The notes: generated by a model from the letters alone, not told the origin. Shown: positions 1 to 11,768, numbered from the stretch's first letter. The stretch is DNA of 64,000 nt from Nemophila menziesii (GCA_029959085.1 JARWIR010000024.1:14496296-14560295); one strand, 5' to 3'. Program-made: numbers and translations.

Positions 1-836
1 TTCATAAAATTAAGATTCACCCATTGTTTGTTCTCAAGCACTATTAAAAACTTAGATCATATTAAAATTAAAAACTAAATTAAAAGAAATTGAATTCATA
101 TTGTTTACAGAATTAAAATATAAAAAGAACCTAATTTCCGGAATTGGAATGACTACGAACGGAGCTATAGACCCACTCCAGCTCTTGTAGCTTCTTCTTT
201 CTTCCTTCTGTTGCTTCTCTCTGGTGTTTTAATCTTGTGGAATGTGAATTGTGTGAAAAATAGAAGTCCAGACCTCCTTTTATAAGCATAAATTCGTTCT
301 AGGGCTTGGACCAGAAAATAGAATATTAATTAAATGTCCAAGCCCACTTTCTAAGCCCAAAATCCCGTAACTGCTGATACACCTTCACTAAAACGGCTTT
401 TCCCGATGCGTTATGACTCCGATTGACCTCATTCCAGTTGCTAAAGTTATGTAACTCGATAAGGAATGTTTTCTTTCAAAGGTCAGCAACTAAATCATCG
501 CTTAAGCACCTCGAAATCAGCACTCTATGGCCTGGAAAATGGATTTTCAGCTCTAAAAATAATATCTTCGGGATTTATCTTCACGTCTTGACTCTAATTC
601 ACGATCTTTGACTTTCTCCTTGGATTCCTCTCCTAGCTAACATCTAAAACCTGTAAACTTTACACTAAAAATACCAATATTACGCGCAAAAGTTTAATAA
701 ATTAAAAATGCTAGAAATAAAAAGGGAATTCCGAATTATTGCATATTAAGTCCAAAAGTCTATCAAATTAATTAAATAAACACCAAAAAATGATGTCTCC
801 TAAGGGTCGAAAATAAGAACAATTAGGGAGACATCA
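1..836 (-). mobile_element. LTR J, partial (3' LTR of an Athila-like element, B family)
   Basis: This is the inner part of a minus-strand LTR cut by the window edge. It matches the B-family LTRs at 33200-34076 and 38774-39629 base for base over long stretches. It ends at the family terminus GGAGACATCA, with the inverted copy TGATGTCTCC about 36 bp inside. The sequence after 836 is the polypurine-tract side of an internal region, so on the minus strand this is the 3' LTR. The short ORF at 423-611 is not coding. Nothing can be said about the missing outer end or its target duplication. Confidence 0.85.
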
Positions 837-1190
837 AGACCCCAAACTCAAACCTTTGTCGTCCCGACAAAGTAAAACAAAACAAAGGGGTGGAAGTAAG
901 CGTATAAACAAGTAGAAGCTAGCAAATAAACCCTAAAGCAATTCTCAAAATAAATCTCATATAGCAAACTCTAGAAACTAATATACACATACACTAATCA
1001 TGCAACATCAAACCTAAATAATCTCAATCATAAAATTAAAGTCGCAATGCTTGAAGGTTACACTTGTACTCATCTCTGTATGATGGCTATAGGGTGGTCA
1101 TTAATCCTAACTCGCTTTGAACGCTCCACCTAGTGTATTCCCTATCAACAGAATCATAAATTCACTATGCACTTAGGAATCACGAGGTCC
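837..1190 (-). mobile_element. Polypurine-tract-proximal internal fragment of element J
   Basis: About 354 bp matching the region just inside the B-element 3' LTR (34077-34432). It holds the terminal polypurine tract (AGACCCCAAACTC on the plus strand) and the hairpin at 854-872. It stops abruptly at about 1190 inside the shared phrase CACGAGGTC, where the sequence switches to a C-family LTR tail. The homologous internal region starts again at 1330, so this stretch is effectively duplicated. Confidence 0.75.
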
Positions 1191-1329
1191 GATTCTGCAA
1201 ATAGTTAATTTCCAAGGGGAGAAAGTGCAATATGATCAATTAAGCCTAAAAGTCTATCAAATAACTCATTTATTCACCTAAAAGGATGTCTCCAATGGGC
1301 TAAGAATTAGAACAAATAGGGAGAGATCA
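1191..1329 (-). mobile_element. 139-bp LTR tail of element C, out of place
   Basis: This matches 7028-7166, the last 139 bp of the C LTR, with the same length and no visible gap. It is preceded by J internal sequence instead of the rest of the LTR and followed by a normal polypurine-tract side. Its terminus reads GAGAGATCA where the other copy has GAGACATCA. It is all that remains of the 3' LTR of element C. Confidence 0.8.
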
Positions 1330-1346
1330 AGACCCCAAACTCAAAC

Positions 1347-1365
1347 CTTTGTCGTCCCGACAAAG
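1347..1365 (-). promoter_or_regulatory. Hairpin plus terminal polypurine tract of element C
   Basis: The plus strand reads CTTTGTCG TCC CGACAAAG, a perfect 8-bp stem with a 3-nt loop, followed on the element strand by the purine-rich tract GAGTTTGGGGTCT at 1330-1342 and the LTR. The same arrangement with a different but still complementary stem occurs in element A. The tract is the expected primer for plus-strand DNA synthesis. The role of the hairpin is unknown. Confidence 0.6.
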
Positions 1366-2657
1366 TAAAATAAAAACAAAGGATCTTTTATGTGAACGCA
1401 GAAGGTAGAATCTAGAAAATAATCCCAAAGCACAACTTAAAACAAATTTCATATAGTCTAACCTAGGAATTAATATACGCCTACACTTATCATGCAAAAT
1501 CAAACACAAAATAATATCAATTTAAAATTTATTTCACAATGCTAGAAGGTTATGCTTAATACTTATCTCAACATGGTGGCTATAGGGTGTTCCTCGATCT
1601 TTACTTGTGTTGAATGTTCCACTTAGAATATTAATTATTAACTCATTGCGCATCTAGGAATCACGAGGTCTTTACGGTTTTAGCATAGGCTGAAGGACGG
1701 TATGGTATGTATATTTGGTAAATTTGAAGTGAGCTTTTGGCTCTCTCCTCACTTACCATCAACAAACTGTCCAAAAGCTGAGTTTACACTCGAATAACGT
1801 TCTCACTCAACCCAATTGACGCGCTTAATTAGCGTCCCCGAATTAATCCAATAAGCACTAAGGATGATTCACATAAAATTTTCCACTTTGTCGGTCCGAA
1901 TATATTTTCTTTTCAAATCATTCATTTTTTTCTTTTCTTTTGTATAGCCATGAATATCTTTTTAATGTCGAGATATCATGCTATTTTTCACAGTTATGCC
2001 TATTCATAACTTGAGCTCGAAGCTTCTTTTCCATTCACTATTACCCCGGCAAAGGGTTACAATACAATAAACCCGTGAATCATCATCATATATAGCACAA
2101 AACATCATTGATAAGCTCAAAAAAATCCCAACCCAATGTAAATTCCCATATAGTGGACCCACCACCCCAAACTCAAGCTCAAGACAGGAAGTCTCAGGAT
2201 CGTGATTCAAGTGCGGGTCATATGGTCATGCCTAACAATCTAAAGGGAAATTGGCTTATAATGTGGCGACAAAAGAAAGGCTTAAAGGCTAAAAATTTGT
2301 CTAAGAAGGATAAAATTAATTCAGGGATAGAAGGCCAAAAAGGATTCAAAGGGCTAACAAAGAACTGCCTCTATCATCTTCCTATTTACACAACTTGTCT
2401 CTAGTTCATACCTAGGTGGGTTCTCTACTCATTTAGATCTCACGTTCTACAAACCACCCATTATCCTTAAGCACAAGTTTACTTCTTTTGCATTGTTCAT
2501 TAATTTTTCCTATCAATTACTTCATATTTGCATGCAATCAAAGTACAGTTTTACACTAACTCCTAAAGTCAACTATTTTCTATCATTAATTCACAAAAAG
2601 CATGCTTGATGGGGGCATTTAAAACACTCTACAGTCAATGCAACCCTTAGATTAATT

Positions 2658-3080
2658 TTAAAAAAAACAGTAAAACACATAAAATTGGGATGAGGCAACG
2701 AACCCCACCCTAAACTCAAAAATGAGTCGTGTCCCCACGACTCGAAAAAGACTCAATAAAGAAAATAAACAAATAAAACAAATAAGAAAGGGATAGGAAA
2801 ACGTATCTGAACCAGCACGAAGCTGGTTTCCATGGTTGCGTGTAGGTTGAGCTCTTTGTGTTGCGTAGGTGGCATGTTGAACATTGCTCACACCACGTAA
2901 TATGATTTGCATTAGCTCCAACTCTTTTGTGATTTTTCCTATGGGTTTCAACACCTCTTCATGATTATCCTCCAAAAGTTCCATTCTTTCAACTACATCT
3001 TTTAACACCCAAAAGTAATAAGAGGTTCTCCAACTTCCTCTTCCTCTCCATGGTATTCTTGTCTTCCCAATCTTCGACAT
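2658..3080 (-). CDS. Element C short ORF, predicted coiled coil
   Basis: ORF of 140 codons from the first ATG; a TTG seven codons upstream is also in frame. The N-terminal half is basic (KIGKTR, RGRGS). The middle is heptad-like with many E, L and V residues (VVERMELLEDNHEEVL, then ITKELELMQ), consistent with a coiled coil. The last 40 or so residues read through the hairpin and polypurine-like tract and are probably not under protein selection. It lies where element E carries the end of its larger ORF2, whose C-terminus is also a coiled coil. No known domain is recognised and function is unknown. Confidence 0.45.
   Translation of the reverse strand: MSKIGKTRIPWRGRGSWRTSYYFWVLKDVVERMELLEDNHEEVLKPIGKITKELELMQIILRGVSNVQHATYATQRAQPTRNHGNQLRAGSDTFSYPFLICFICLFSLLSLFRVVGTRLIFEFRVGFVASSQFYVFYCFF
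2724..2743. repeat. Conserved hairpin next to internal polypurine-like tract (C)
   Basis: The sequence is GAGTCGTG-TCCC-CACGACTC, an 8-bp perfect stem with a 4-nt loop, directly beside CCCACCCTAAACTC, an internal polypurine-like tract on the element strand. Equivalent hairpins occur in B (35396-35415), A (44352-44371, one mismatch) and E (61741-61760). Confidence 0.6.
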
Positions 3081-3473
3081 CTCAATGAACCCCAAACTCA
3101 AAACTTCAAATAATTAAAAACTAGAGAAGAGTTTTGAAATTTGATGTTTTGAGGATTTGTAATGAAGGATTTAGGTGTTATATGAGATGGGTGATCAATA
3201 TGTAATAACTTGGGGAAGGTTTAATAAATAGGATTGAAGCTTTGATGAAGAGGCTTAAGGTTGAAGGAGAAGATTTTCTTGATTTTCTTGAATGATTGTG
3301 GTGTTAGATGTGTGTTTAGATTGAAATATGAGGAAGGATTTGATGTTCTTTGTTGTTGTAGTGGTCTTTGTGCAGGTATATAAGGGTTAGGATCTGGAAA
3401 ATTCGTTTTTTGAAGAGGCTAGGGTTTATCTCGTTAAGGTAAGAAGTTGACTGGGCCTTGATCTCTTCACAAA

Positions 3474-3835
3474 CCGCCTAGCGCGGTGCATACCTGCGGT
3501 GCATGGGGTATACCGCGGGGTACACCGCAACACTGCTGGTGTGAGATTTCTCGTCTCTGCCTTGTACCCGTGCTAGCACCCCGTGGCACGCGTTTTTGCC
3601 GTACGGTGCAGGGTGCGGTGCATGGGGTAGTCCGCATGTGCTCCGTGAAAAAACCCGCGGTGCATACCCCGTGGCACGGGGTTTGGGGGTGCGGTGTAGG
3701 GTGCGGTGCACCGCGGCTATCAACTTTCGTTTTTTCTCGCCTCTGGATAAGACCCATGGTGCGCGACCCGTGGTACGGGTTTTTGGGCGCGGTATAGGGG
3801 GTACACCGCGGGGGTAGTCCGCGCCAGCCTTTGAA
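3474..3835. repeat. GC-rich palindrome block of element C
   Basis: A GC-rich island in AT-rich surroundings. It is built from variants of GCGGTGCA, GGTATACCGC, GGTACACCGC and CCGTGGCACGG, in both orientations and separated by T-run linkers. The island gives several overlapping ORFs in different frames, which look like by-products of base composition. It lies between the post-ORF1 motif and the short ORF. Comparable blocks with other words sit at the same place in A, B, D and E. Confidence 0.7.
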
Positions 3836-3996
3836 TTTTCCAAAAAATTTCTTTTGCGTTTCCTAGCACCCCAAACTCGATTCCTGCACCAATAACACAC
3901 TATCTTTCTCATTTCTTTAAAAGTAGACACTAAAACTCGACACTAAACTTAGAATTATACACTAGGAATTTGAAAAACATAAAGCAATTTAAACAT

Positions 3997-4036
3997 GGGT
4001 TGTCTCCCAAGAAGCACTTTTGTTTATTACGTCTTT
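3997..4036 (-). promoter_or_regulatory. Shared post-ORF non-coding motif (C)
   Basis: On the element strand it carries AAAGACGTAATAAACAAAAG, then GCTTCTTGGGAGACAACCC. It directly follows the ORF1 stop. The same motif follows the coding region of A (45691-45728), B (36611-36650) and E (59571-59600), even where the upstream proteins are unrelated. From memory a similar phrase follows pol in autonomous Athila elements. Its role is unknown. Confidence 0.55.
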
Positions 4037-5204
4037 AAGTTCGACGCGTTACCTTCCATGAAGATGGTATTGAGGCCCTTGCGGTTCTCCTCCGCTTGAA
4101 TTCGCCTCGACCTTGGCACGTAAGATTTAGAACCTTCCCCCTTAAAATTTTATTCAATCGATCTCTGAAAGGGGGAGGGTAGTATCTCCGTTTCGCCTTC
4201 TTACTTTCATGACGAAACATATTCTTCACCACACGATAGTAGATAACCGTCCTCAACGGTATAAGCTCATTTTTATTTTCTTTAATCTCGCGTTCCTCTT
4301 TAAAGTGTGGTTGGTAGGTGCTCCGCCTTGCCGCTTTACTCTCGCGGTGTAGCACCTTTCTTGCGTAGCACCTATTGATCATTTTTAATAATAGAGGTGA
4401 TTCCGATATTTTATCTCTAATGAGGACTTGTGGTGGAGATAGTGATTGGTGAACTTTTTGTGGTGGGAATTCGATTTCTCTTTTATTATGAAGCTTTAAC
4501 TCTTCAATTGATTTCTCAACCACTTCACATCCGTCTCCGCTTTCAACCCAATCTTCCACTATTACTTCATCATATTCTTGATGTGGAATCTGAATCTAGA
4601 TCACCTCTTTTTCTTGTTTGTGTTCTGTATCATGATCCTGTGCACGCACCATAGGAATAGCAATCTCAGAGTCTAGGATTTTCTTTGCTACTCCTTCTTC
4701 CACCATGCTAATAAGATTGTCAACCACATGGTGGTATTCTTTTATAACCGGCATGATGGTCATATCACTATCAATAGTATCTTCCTTCAACACCTCCTCC
4801 TCAACTACTTCTTCCAGTTGATCTCTTCTATCCCTCGGGGGAGTGGAATCTTCATAAGACATACTACCCCATTCTTCTACCATCTGTTGCATGCGTGCAA
4901 CGGTGGCGTTTGTTTCTTCTACTAAGCGCTGGAGTTTAGAACGTATCTCATTGTCAATTTCTTGCTGATATTGATGAGGTGAGGGTTGTTGAATGTTTTC
5001 AACCCATTGGTTGTTCCATCCTTGCTCCTGGGGATAGTGATATGATGATTGTTGTTGATTATTCCCGATCCATTGGTTGTTCCAATCCTGCTCTTGCGGG
5101 TATTGATAGGATTGTTGGTAGAAGTTACTACCCCATTGTTGTTGTCCCGAAGAGTCTTCCCAATATTCGTATGGATCGGGATCCGGGTAATGTCCTCTAT
5201 ACAT
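4035..5204 (-). pseudogene. Element C ORF1: Q/N-rich repeat protein with basic C-terminus, one in-frame stop
   Basis: Reading from ATG at 5204 (a GTG 38 codons upstream is in frame), the frame runs 390 codons with one internal TAG at about 4586. The N-terminus (MYRGHYPDPDPYEYWED) leads into two Q/N/W repeats, YPQEQDWNNQWIGNN and YPQEQGWNNQWVENI. A helical segment (LQRLVEETNATVARMQQMVEE) and a long acidic region follow. Two basic repeats come next (HRESKAARRSTY with PHFKEE, and HESKKAKRRYY with PPFRDR), then a basic tail. It occupies the gag position after the primer site but has no CCHC knuckle. Element B encodes a clear homologue. No known family is recognised. Confidence 0.6.
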
Positions 5205-5335
5205 CTTCAATAAAACCTCTTGGTCATTACCTGAATAAAAATTTGTACAACAAAAACAAAAACCAAGCGTAAAACTAAAAAAAAAAAATAAACAATTACA
5301 ACTACTAAAGATTAACACCGGGTTCTCACGCTACC

Positions 5336-5354
5336 GTCCCCGGCAGCGGCGCCA
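5336..5354 (-). promoter_or_regulatory. Primer binding site (tRNA-Asp type), element C
   Basis: The element strand reads TGGCGCCGCTGCCGGGGAC, six bases after the 5' LTR terminus. This is the Athila-type site, complementary to the 3' end of tRNA-Asp with one difference from the E copy (GCTGCC against GTTGCC). Confidence 0.85.
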
Positions 5355-5360
5355 AAACCT

Positions 5361-7166
5361 TGGTGGGTCCTAAGGTGTTATAAAATAAAGTGCAAAATAG
5401 AGGAACCACTTAACCGCAAGTGTACGATTGTCCCAAGTAATATATGATAATCAAGTTCGTTCTCAGGGACGGATTAGGTTCAACCCAAATATTAATCAAG
5501 TAGTAGAGATAATTGCTAAACAGAAAGTAAATGATAATAATTTTTGTTTGGTTTTTGGAAATTAAAAGATGCAAATAAAGTAAAGACTAAATTAAATTAA
5601 CAGAAAGGAAATAAAGCAAATACGACTAACTTCAGATAAGAGAGATACTTGATCCTCGCAAAGGATTCCACTTAATCAATATAATCTATGCTATGTTTAA
5701 GGGTAGAATTGGAATTATAATATTAGTCGGGACTCTAATATCTCCTAGCCCCCTGTCGGGTGGACCTAGAAGCTATCCTAAAGTATCATAAACACCTGTA
5801 TGGTCGAATATGGCTTTTCGGATGATATGATTTTACCTCTTTGGCTATGTAACTAGTTAAGCCTGTCGGTCAATAACAGACATTACACGGGTATTACCTA
5901 GATCTGTATTCAAACCCCCCTGTCGGATGATCACTTCGCCACTAAAGTGAATAGCCCAAATACTAACAGCTAATTCTAGTTGTTCCTAAAAGAATTAGTA
6001 ATGAAAACAAAGAAATATCCAATACCTAAAACTCAATTCAATTTAAATCTAAACAATCCCAAATTCAAAACATAGAAAACAATTAATTAAGGTTCATCCC
6101 TTTTATGCGATTCTCAAGTATAAAGAAATTTAGCTCATGATGGAATTAAAAACTAACATTAAATAAAAGGAATTCATGTTCAAATACAAAAGATAAATGA
6201 AAAATCTAAAGGGTTGAATGACTATTGTTGGAAGAACAGGATTCCTCCAGCTTCTAGCTTCTTCTCTCCTTCGTGCTCTGACTTGAAAACCTTAAGCCTC
6301 TTGTTTAATTCTCTGAAGTGTCTGACTCTCTCTCTAAAGATGTATATATTAAATAAATTGTGAGAGGTACTGAATTATGAGGTCTAAGGGTGTATTTATA
6401 GGTGTTGGAAGACCCTAGGTCGAATTTGCTTGGAGTGGAAGACAAGTCAAAGACTCTCAAATTCGTAGCTCTAAATTCTAGGAAAGGTAAGATTTGCTGC
6501 TGATTTGATTTGGTCATATCTTTTTCCATACTTATCCGTTTGAGAAGTTCCAATATATGAAAATGCTTGTCTTGGAAAGCTCTTTCTATTGGTGCAGACC
6601 ATTTTCCAGAATCCATGCCAATCTTTAATTATGATTTAATCTCTAAAACGTGGCTGGATTTTCAGATTCACAAGACAACTTTATCTTTTCCTTCTTTGAA
6701 TAAATCTTTCCTAAATCTTCTTATTTCCATGTAAATCTTCTTTCCTTTCATCTTTATCTTGACTTGGTCTCTAAGTAATTACCATTTATCTTTTAAAGCT
6801 TCACATTAAATAAATAATTAAACCGCATATGCTTAAAAAGAATAAATCAATAAATCAAGAAATCAAAATAGGAAAGTGTACTCTAAAAATAGAAACTCGA
6901 CTAAAAATCATTTCCTAACACTCTAAAATACACTAAGACTTTATTCTCACTTTTTCTTCTTGGATTGATCTTTCACGAACCGATTAACTTTGCATTAAAA
7001 ATAGTCAAATTTACGCACAAAAGCTCAGATTCTGCAAATAGTTAATTTCCAAGGGGAGAAAGTGCAATATGATCAATTAAGCCTAAAAGTCTATCAAATT
7101 ACTCATTTATTCACCTAAAAGGATGTCTCCAATGGGCTAAGAATTAGAACAAATAGGGAGACATCA
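5361..7166 (-). mobile_element. 5' LTR of element C (1806 bp)
   Basis: On the minus strand it begins TGATGTCTCC (7166) and ends GGACCCACCA (5361), followed by the primer site. GGAGACATCC lies about 36 bp inside the start, making an inverted pair. A TATA-like TATTTATAGG lies near 6390. Downstream of it the transcript would carry three exact copies of CCTGTCGG (plus-strand 5752-5759, 5862-5869, 5919-5926). The ORF at 6305-6616 is spurious. Confidence 0.85.
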
Positions 7167-8247
7167 GTTACCAAATTTTAATTAGAAGATTGGACTTGGG
7201 CCATTTAATATTTCACTAATTTACTTAAGTTAAGCCCAAGTCCGATTTTAGCATTATAAATAGACCTTTTGACTCTTATTTTACACACAAGTGCAAACGT
7301 CAGTGAGAAAAGTCAGAAGCAAGAGGAGAGAAGAAACTAAAGCTAGAGAAGCAATTCTTCCATCAACAGTCAATTCGACCCTTTAATTAGGTTCTATTTT
7401 TTATTTCTATAATTGACAATGAGTTCTTTAATTTATTTAATTTAGTTTTTCTTTCCGTTATGAGCTAATTTCCCTTTGTACTTGAGAATCGCATATTGGG
7501 TTGAACCCAAACTAGATTAATTTATGATTTTCCAATTTGGGATTTAAGTATTTAAATTTAATTTTCTAATTTTGTTGGCTTTTATTTTATGCTTGAATGA
7601 TTATCTTTAGAGTCATGAACTAAGGGTAATTTTTAGTATCTAGGCTATTCAATATAGTGGCGTATTGATCACCTTGACAGGGGGTTTAGATGCAGAACTA
7701 GGTAAAAGCCATTGATATCCACCAATGACCTTGACAGGCTTGACTAACCAATAGACAATGCAGAAAGAAATTGAACCATTTGAAAGTAGATTAATCATCC
7801 TGACGGAATTTAGAATACCGTACGAGAGCTCCTTAGTCCACCCTGACGGGGTAAGGAGACTTTAGAATCCTGACTAGCACAAATATAGCATTTAATCACT
7901 TAATAGAAAGCATTAATTAAGAAGGTTTGAGGAGAAACCCTAGAGAGACTCAAGTACTACTTCTTCCCTTGCGTCTAGCCTCTTTACTTGCATTATTTCC
8001 ATTTCAGTTTAATTAATTTAGCATTTAATTTACTTGCACCTTAGTTTTAGAAAACAAAAAAAATATTATATCATTTACTTTTCCGTATTTGCAATTAAAT
8101 CACTATTTGATTCACATCTGAGTTATACCTATTCCGTCCCTGCGAACGAATACCGATTTATCGGTTTATTACTTGGACAACCGTACACTTGCGGTTTGTG
8201 AGTCCTCAACTTTAACATTTTATTTTATAACTCACAAGGACCCACCA
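7167..8247 (+). mobile_element. LTR K, 5'-truncated, plus strand
   Basis: Plus-strand LTR fragment that starts exactly where element C ends and finishes at the LTR terminus GGACCCACCA. It contains TATAAATAG (7255-7263) and four repeats downstream: CCTTGACAGG twice (7672, 7729), CCTGACGG (7799) and CCCTGACGGG (7841). It belongs to the broad B/C LTR group but is diverged. Element C probably inserted into it, or the two were joined by recombination. No primer site follows it. Confidence 0.7.
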
Positions 8248-8545
8248 TACACCGTAGACAACAAACCGTGGCACAGTTAAAGAAAACGTTCTAGCGTGAG
8301 TGAACCGTCTCGTCATTCGTGCCAGACCGTGGCGAAGGTTTTTAACAGAAAACCCGCTCGGTACACCGCAGGGTCAGTCCGGTGCACCCACCAGCCTAAA
8401 ACCGTCACATCGGTATGTAAATCAGGTATTTTTCCAGGAAGCACCTACCCCATACCGCCTCTTGAACACCATGGCACGGGTCCAGCAGATTTATTGTGCG
8501 ATATACCACACCAGACTTCCGGTTCACCGCATGGCGCCGCCAGAT
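8248..8545. repeat. Palindrome-rich block of element D (degraded)
   Basis: GC-richer than its flanks, with words such as GGTACACCGCA, CACCATGGCACGGG, GTTCACCGC and ATGGCGCCGCC. It holds the place of the E block at 59765-60003 and is followed by the same leader text before ORF2. ORFs at 8296-8565 and 8300-8818 overlap it in two frames and are not convincing genes. Confidence 0.5.
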
Positions 8546-8939
8546 CCAAGAATAAAAGGGTATGAGATGATAAGGTTAGTTGTACACAAATTTCTAATCC
8601 TTAAGCCTCTCTTTCTTCCCCAAAGCTTCCCTTCCACCATTAAAGCTTCAATAAACCTTCAACATACATCAAAACACTACCCAATCACCATAAATCTACA
8701 TCCAAACCTTTTCCAGCATCATTATAAAGAAGATTCAACAACCCAAATCATATTAAAACACCTAGAATCCAAAAAAACAAAACCCAAAATTTCTAAATCT
8801 TATCCAACAATTTCTTAAACCCATATCAATCAAGCAAGAGGTCATCCTACCCATATAGATATTCATCATCCTTAAACCTTTCCTAACACAAACAACACTT
8901 GTTCAACCTAAAATCAAGGGTTACAAATTTCAAGAGTGT

Positions 8940-10208
8940 TCAAAACTTTGCGTTGGAGGTCAATTGAGATGACGAAAGGAACATAAACATTATCTACTAT
9001 TAGGAAGATGAAGAAGAATCAAAATAAGGTATTGGGTTTTATGAGAAGAAGACAGTTGAGAAGATTTCAAGTTCTAGTATGAAGAAGAAGGGTAAAACAT
9101 GTCAAGAGAGTAGAGAAAAGCTAGCTGTGGTGAAATGAAAGAATAAAAATATTTCAACTTTCAAAGAGAAAACACCACAACCTCTACAAATCGATATTCC
9201 TGTGCACAAGATGAATGAAGCTTCAAAGGCCTTGTTAACTTCCTCAAAGAAACACTTACCAGACTTGCCGTTTGCTCATTAGAGAGTATTCAAAAAAGAA
9301 GTTGGAGAAGTTGATTGCAAGAGATTCTTGGAGATGGGAGATAGATTGGATGGTCTACATTCATGATGAGACGTTCAAATTTATGTATGGAGTTAGTTTC
9401 TGAGTTCTATTTAGGCCTCTTAAGCCGAGATATAGAAGGTCGTGTTCCAGTTAGAGGAAAGTTAGTTCCTTTTACAGGTGAAAAGATTAGAAACCACTTC
9501 TAGTTCAAGAAATTGGTGGGACCATGTAAATATAGAGAAGCGGTGGAAAATATCAAGACTTTCGATTGGATCCAACTTTTTGAGCATGTTTTGGATGAAG
9601 AGAATGTGCAATCACATAAGGTAGAATTGAAGGCACCATGGCCTTATAAATATCTTCAAGCATATACTAGAGTTTGGCACAATTTTCTTACACCAAACGC
9701 CTTTGGAAACACGTAAAATTCGGATGTACTTAAAAGGAATGCCATCTTTTTAAATTGTATTTTAAGAGGGGAAGAAGTAGATGGGGCACAGTTGATCTTT
9801 GAGTAGGTGATACGATTTTCGGTCTCTCCCTTTACGTTATTTAATGTGAAATATCCTACTATGATCACGTGCCTTGTATGAAAAACGAATGTGACTCCGG
9901 GTAAAGAAGATAAACTAATGTATAGGATGAGTAATAATATCAATAACACTTGGATCAAGAAAATTTTGAGAGGATCAAGAGCTACGTAACCTCCACAAGG
10001 TAAATCAAAAGAAGAGGATCGTATTTGGATAAAAAGGGTAGAAGAGCGATTGAATAAAGTTGAAGCAGTTCAAACTCTCTTAGCCGATGACGTGGCACAA
10101 ATAAAAGCTAATCAGGTGCACATTATGACACTCCTTGAGCAATTAAAGCATGATTTAGCGAAAGATCTAGTAATTTCTCTCTTGGATGTCGATAACGCGA
10201 GGCAATAA
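8940..10208 (+). pseudogene. Element D ORF2 relic (plant transposon-type protein, coiled-coil end)
   Basis: A decayed homologue of E ORF2 (60414-61656) with many stops and shifts. Clear matching pieces are HELL-like helices near 9240-9300, the stretch LLSRDIEGRVPVRGKLVPF near 9415-9475, APWPYKYLQAYTRVWHNFLT near 9640, and the closing IKANQVHIMTLLEQL near 10100. It ends at the same DNARQ-stop. D and E together show that ORF2 was once a single protein of roughly 400 residues; E has lost one base where D still reads KVELKAPW. Confidence 0.6.
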
Positions 10209-11732
10209 CCTCGAGAGTATGTTCTCTTTCTTCCTTACCATTTCTGTATATGCTTTATTTGCTTGTTTTTTAATTTCTTTTAAGAGTCTTTTTCGATTCG
10301 TGGGAACACTCCTCATTTTTGAGTTGTGGGTGTGGGGATTCGTTGTCTCTCATCTCAATTATTCTGTGATTTTACTGTTTTGGGAAGAAATTAATTTTTT
10401 TGATACATGGGATTTAGATGTAGAGTGTTTTTAATAGCTTGAAAGCATAAGCTTATGAAGTTAATGATAGAAAGTAATATGTTTATGAGATGTGTTATTT
10501 TCTATGCTTTGAGTATTTGCAGGAAACTACATTGATAGTAAAATAAAGATTAGTAAGTACGGTAAAAGTATGTTTGATCTTAGGGAACCCTGAGAGGTGT
10601 GTAGGCCGTGAGATCCAAGCAAGTTGATAAAACCATTTGATGAACATGCTAACGGTAAGAGAATAACGAAATTGTATAGTTTAGAAATTGATTAAGGCGG
10701 TTCTTTGATAAGCCCCTTGTTGCCTTTTAGCTTGCTTTCCATTTATTATATTTATATCCTTATCAGCCCCTTCTAGCCTTTCTAAAGCCTTTTTATTTAG
10801 CCATGTTATAAGACATACCCCTTTAGATTGTAGGACTTTTTCATATGACCTCCACTCAAATCGCGATGCATAGACAATTGTTTTAGAGTTTGAGTTTGGG
10901 GTGGTGGGTCCACCATTATGGGAATTATTATTTGGTTGGGAATTTTTGAGCTTATATATTGGTGCTCTATATTTTGATGATGATTCACGTGTTTATTATA
11001 TTGTAACCCTTTGTTGGGGTAAGAGTAAATGAAAAAATTTATGAAAAGAAAAGAAAAATATGTGAAAAAAGTTGCATGATATCTAACATAAAAAAGAGAG
11101 TCATAGATATACAAAAGAAAAGAAAAAAAAATTGATATGAAAAGATTGAATATATTTGGACCGGCGAAGTAGAATTTTCATGTGATCATCTTTATGTTTT
11201 AGTATTGGGTTATTGGGGATGCTAATTAGTGCATCAAATTATTGGGTTGAGTGAGAATATTTTATGAGAGTAACTCAAACTCTAGGCCGATTCGTTGATG
11301 GCTAGTGGGGAGAGAGCCAAAAGCTCACTCTAAATTATCCAAATATACTTATCATACCGTCCCTAAGCCAATATTACAAATCTAAAGAACTTTTGATTAT
11401 TTCCTATGTAATCTAGAAGTAATTGAGCCATTAGAGAGTTCTTAGATGGATCTTTGGATACTAGTGAACTTCGATGAACAATCGATAGCCTCCTTGGTAA
11501 GCTAAGTAAAGAACCTCTCCTTCGTGCATTGCGAAGCTAATCTGATCTTGAATTTGAGCCGTGTTGATCGTGAGTATGACGAGTGTGCAGGTAAATTAGT
11601 TTGTAAATATTATTACTTGAAATTTTCTAAGTAGTTTCTTTGAGTTTATTTTCTATATTCTACTATCTCCTTCCCACTGTGCTTAATTGACTTAGGTGTG
11701 TACATAGAGACTTCCCATTGTTCTTGTCTTTA

Positions 11733-11768
11733 TTCTATCGGGACGATACAACTTTGAGTTGGGGGTCT
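11733..11768 (+). promoter_or_regulatory. Hairpin and terminal polypurine tract of element D
   Basis: TATCG-GGA-CGATA (11736-11748), extendable by two pairs past one mismatch, precedes GAGTTGGGGGTCT and then the LTR start TGATG. The stem belongs to the A type and differs from the CTTTGTCG stem of B, C, F and J, but keeps the GGA loop. Confidence 0.6.

Larger units (their letters stand above)
1191..7166 (-). mobile_element. Element C: Athila-like non-autonomous LTR retrotransposon
   Basis: Minus-strand element with a complete 5' LTR (5361-7166), a tRNA-Asp primer site, ORF1 (4035-5204), a shared post-ORF motif, a GC palindrome block, a short coiled-coil ORF (2658-3080), repeated polypurine-like tracts, and a 3' LTR reduced to 139 bp. 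No reverse transcriptase, integrase or gag zinc knuckle is visible, so it would need proteins from elsewhere. The target duplication cannot be checked because the left end is rearranged. Confidence 0.75.

Noticed and set aside
3467..3930. Four overlapping ORFs on both strands in the GC-rich part of element C
   Set aside because: They arise from the palindromic GC-rich repeats, overlap each other in different frames, and have no domain or conserved counterpart in B or A.
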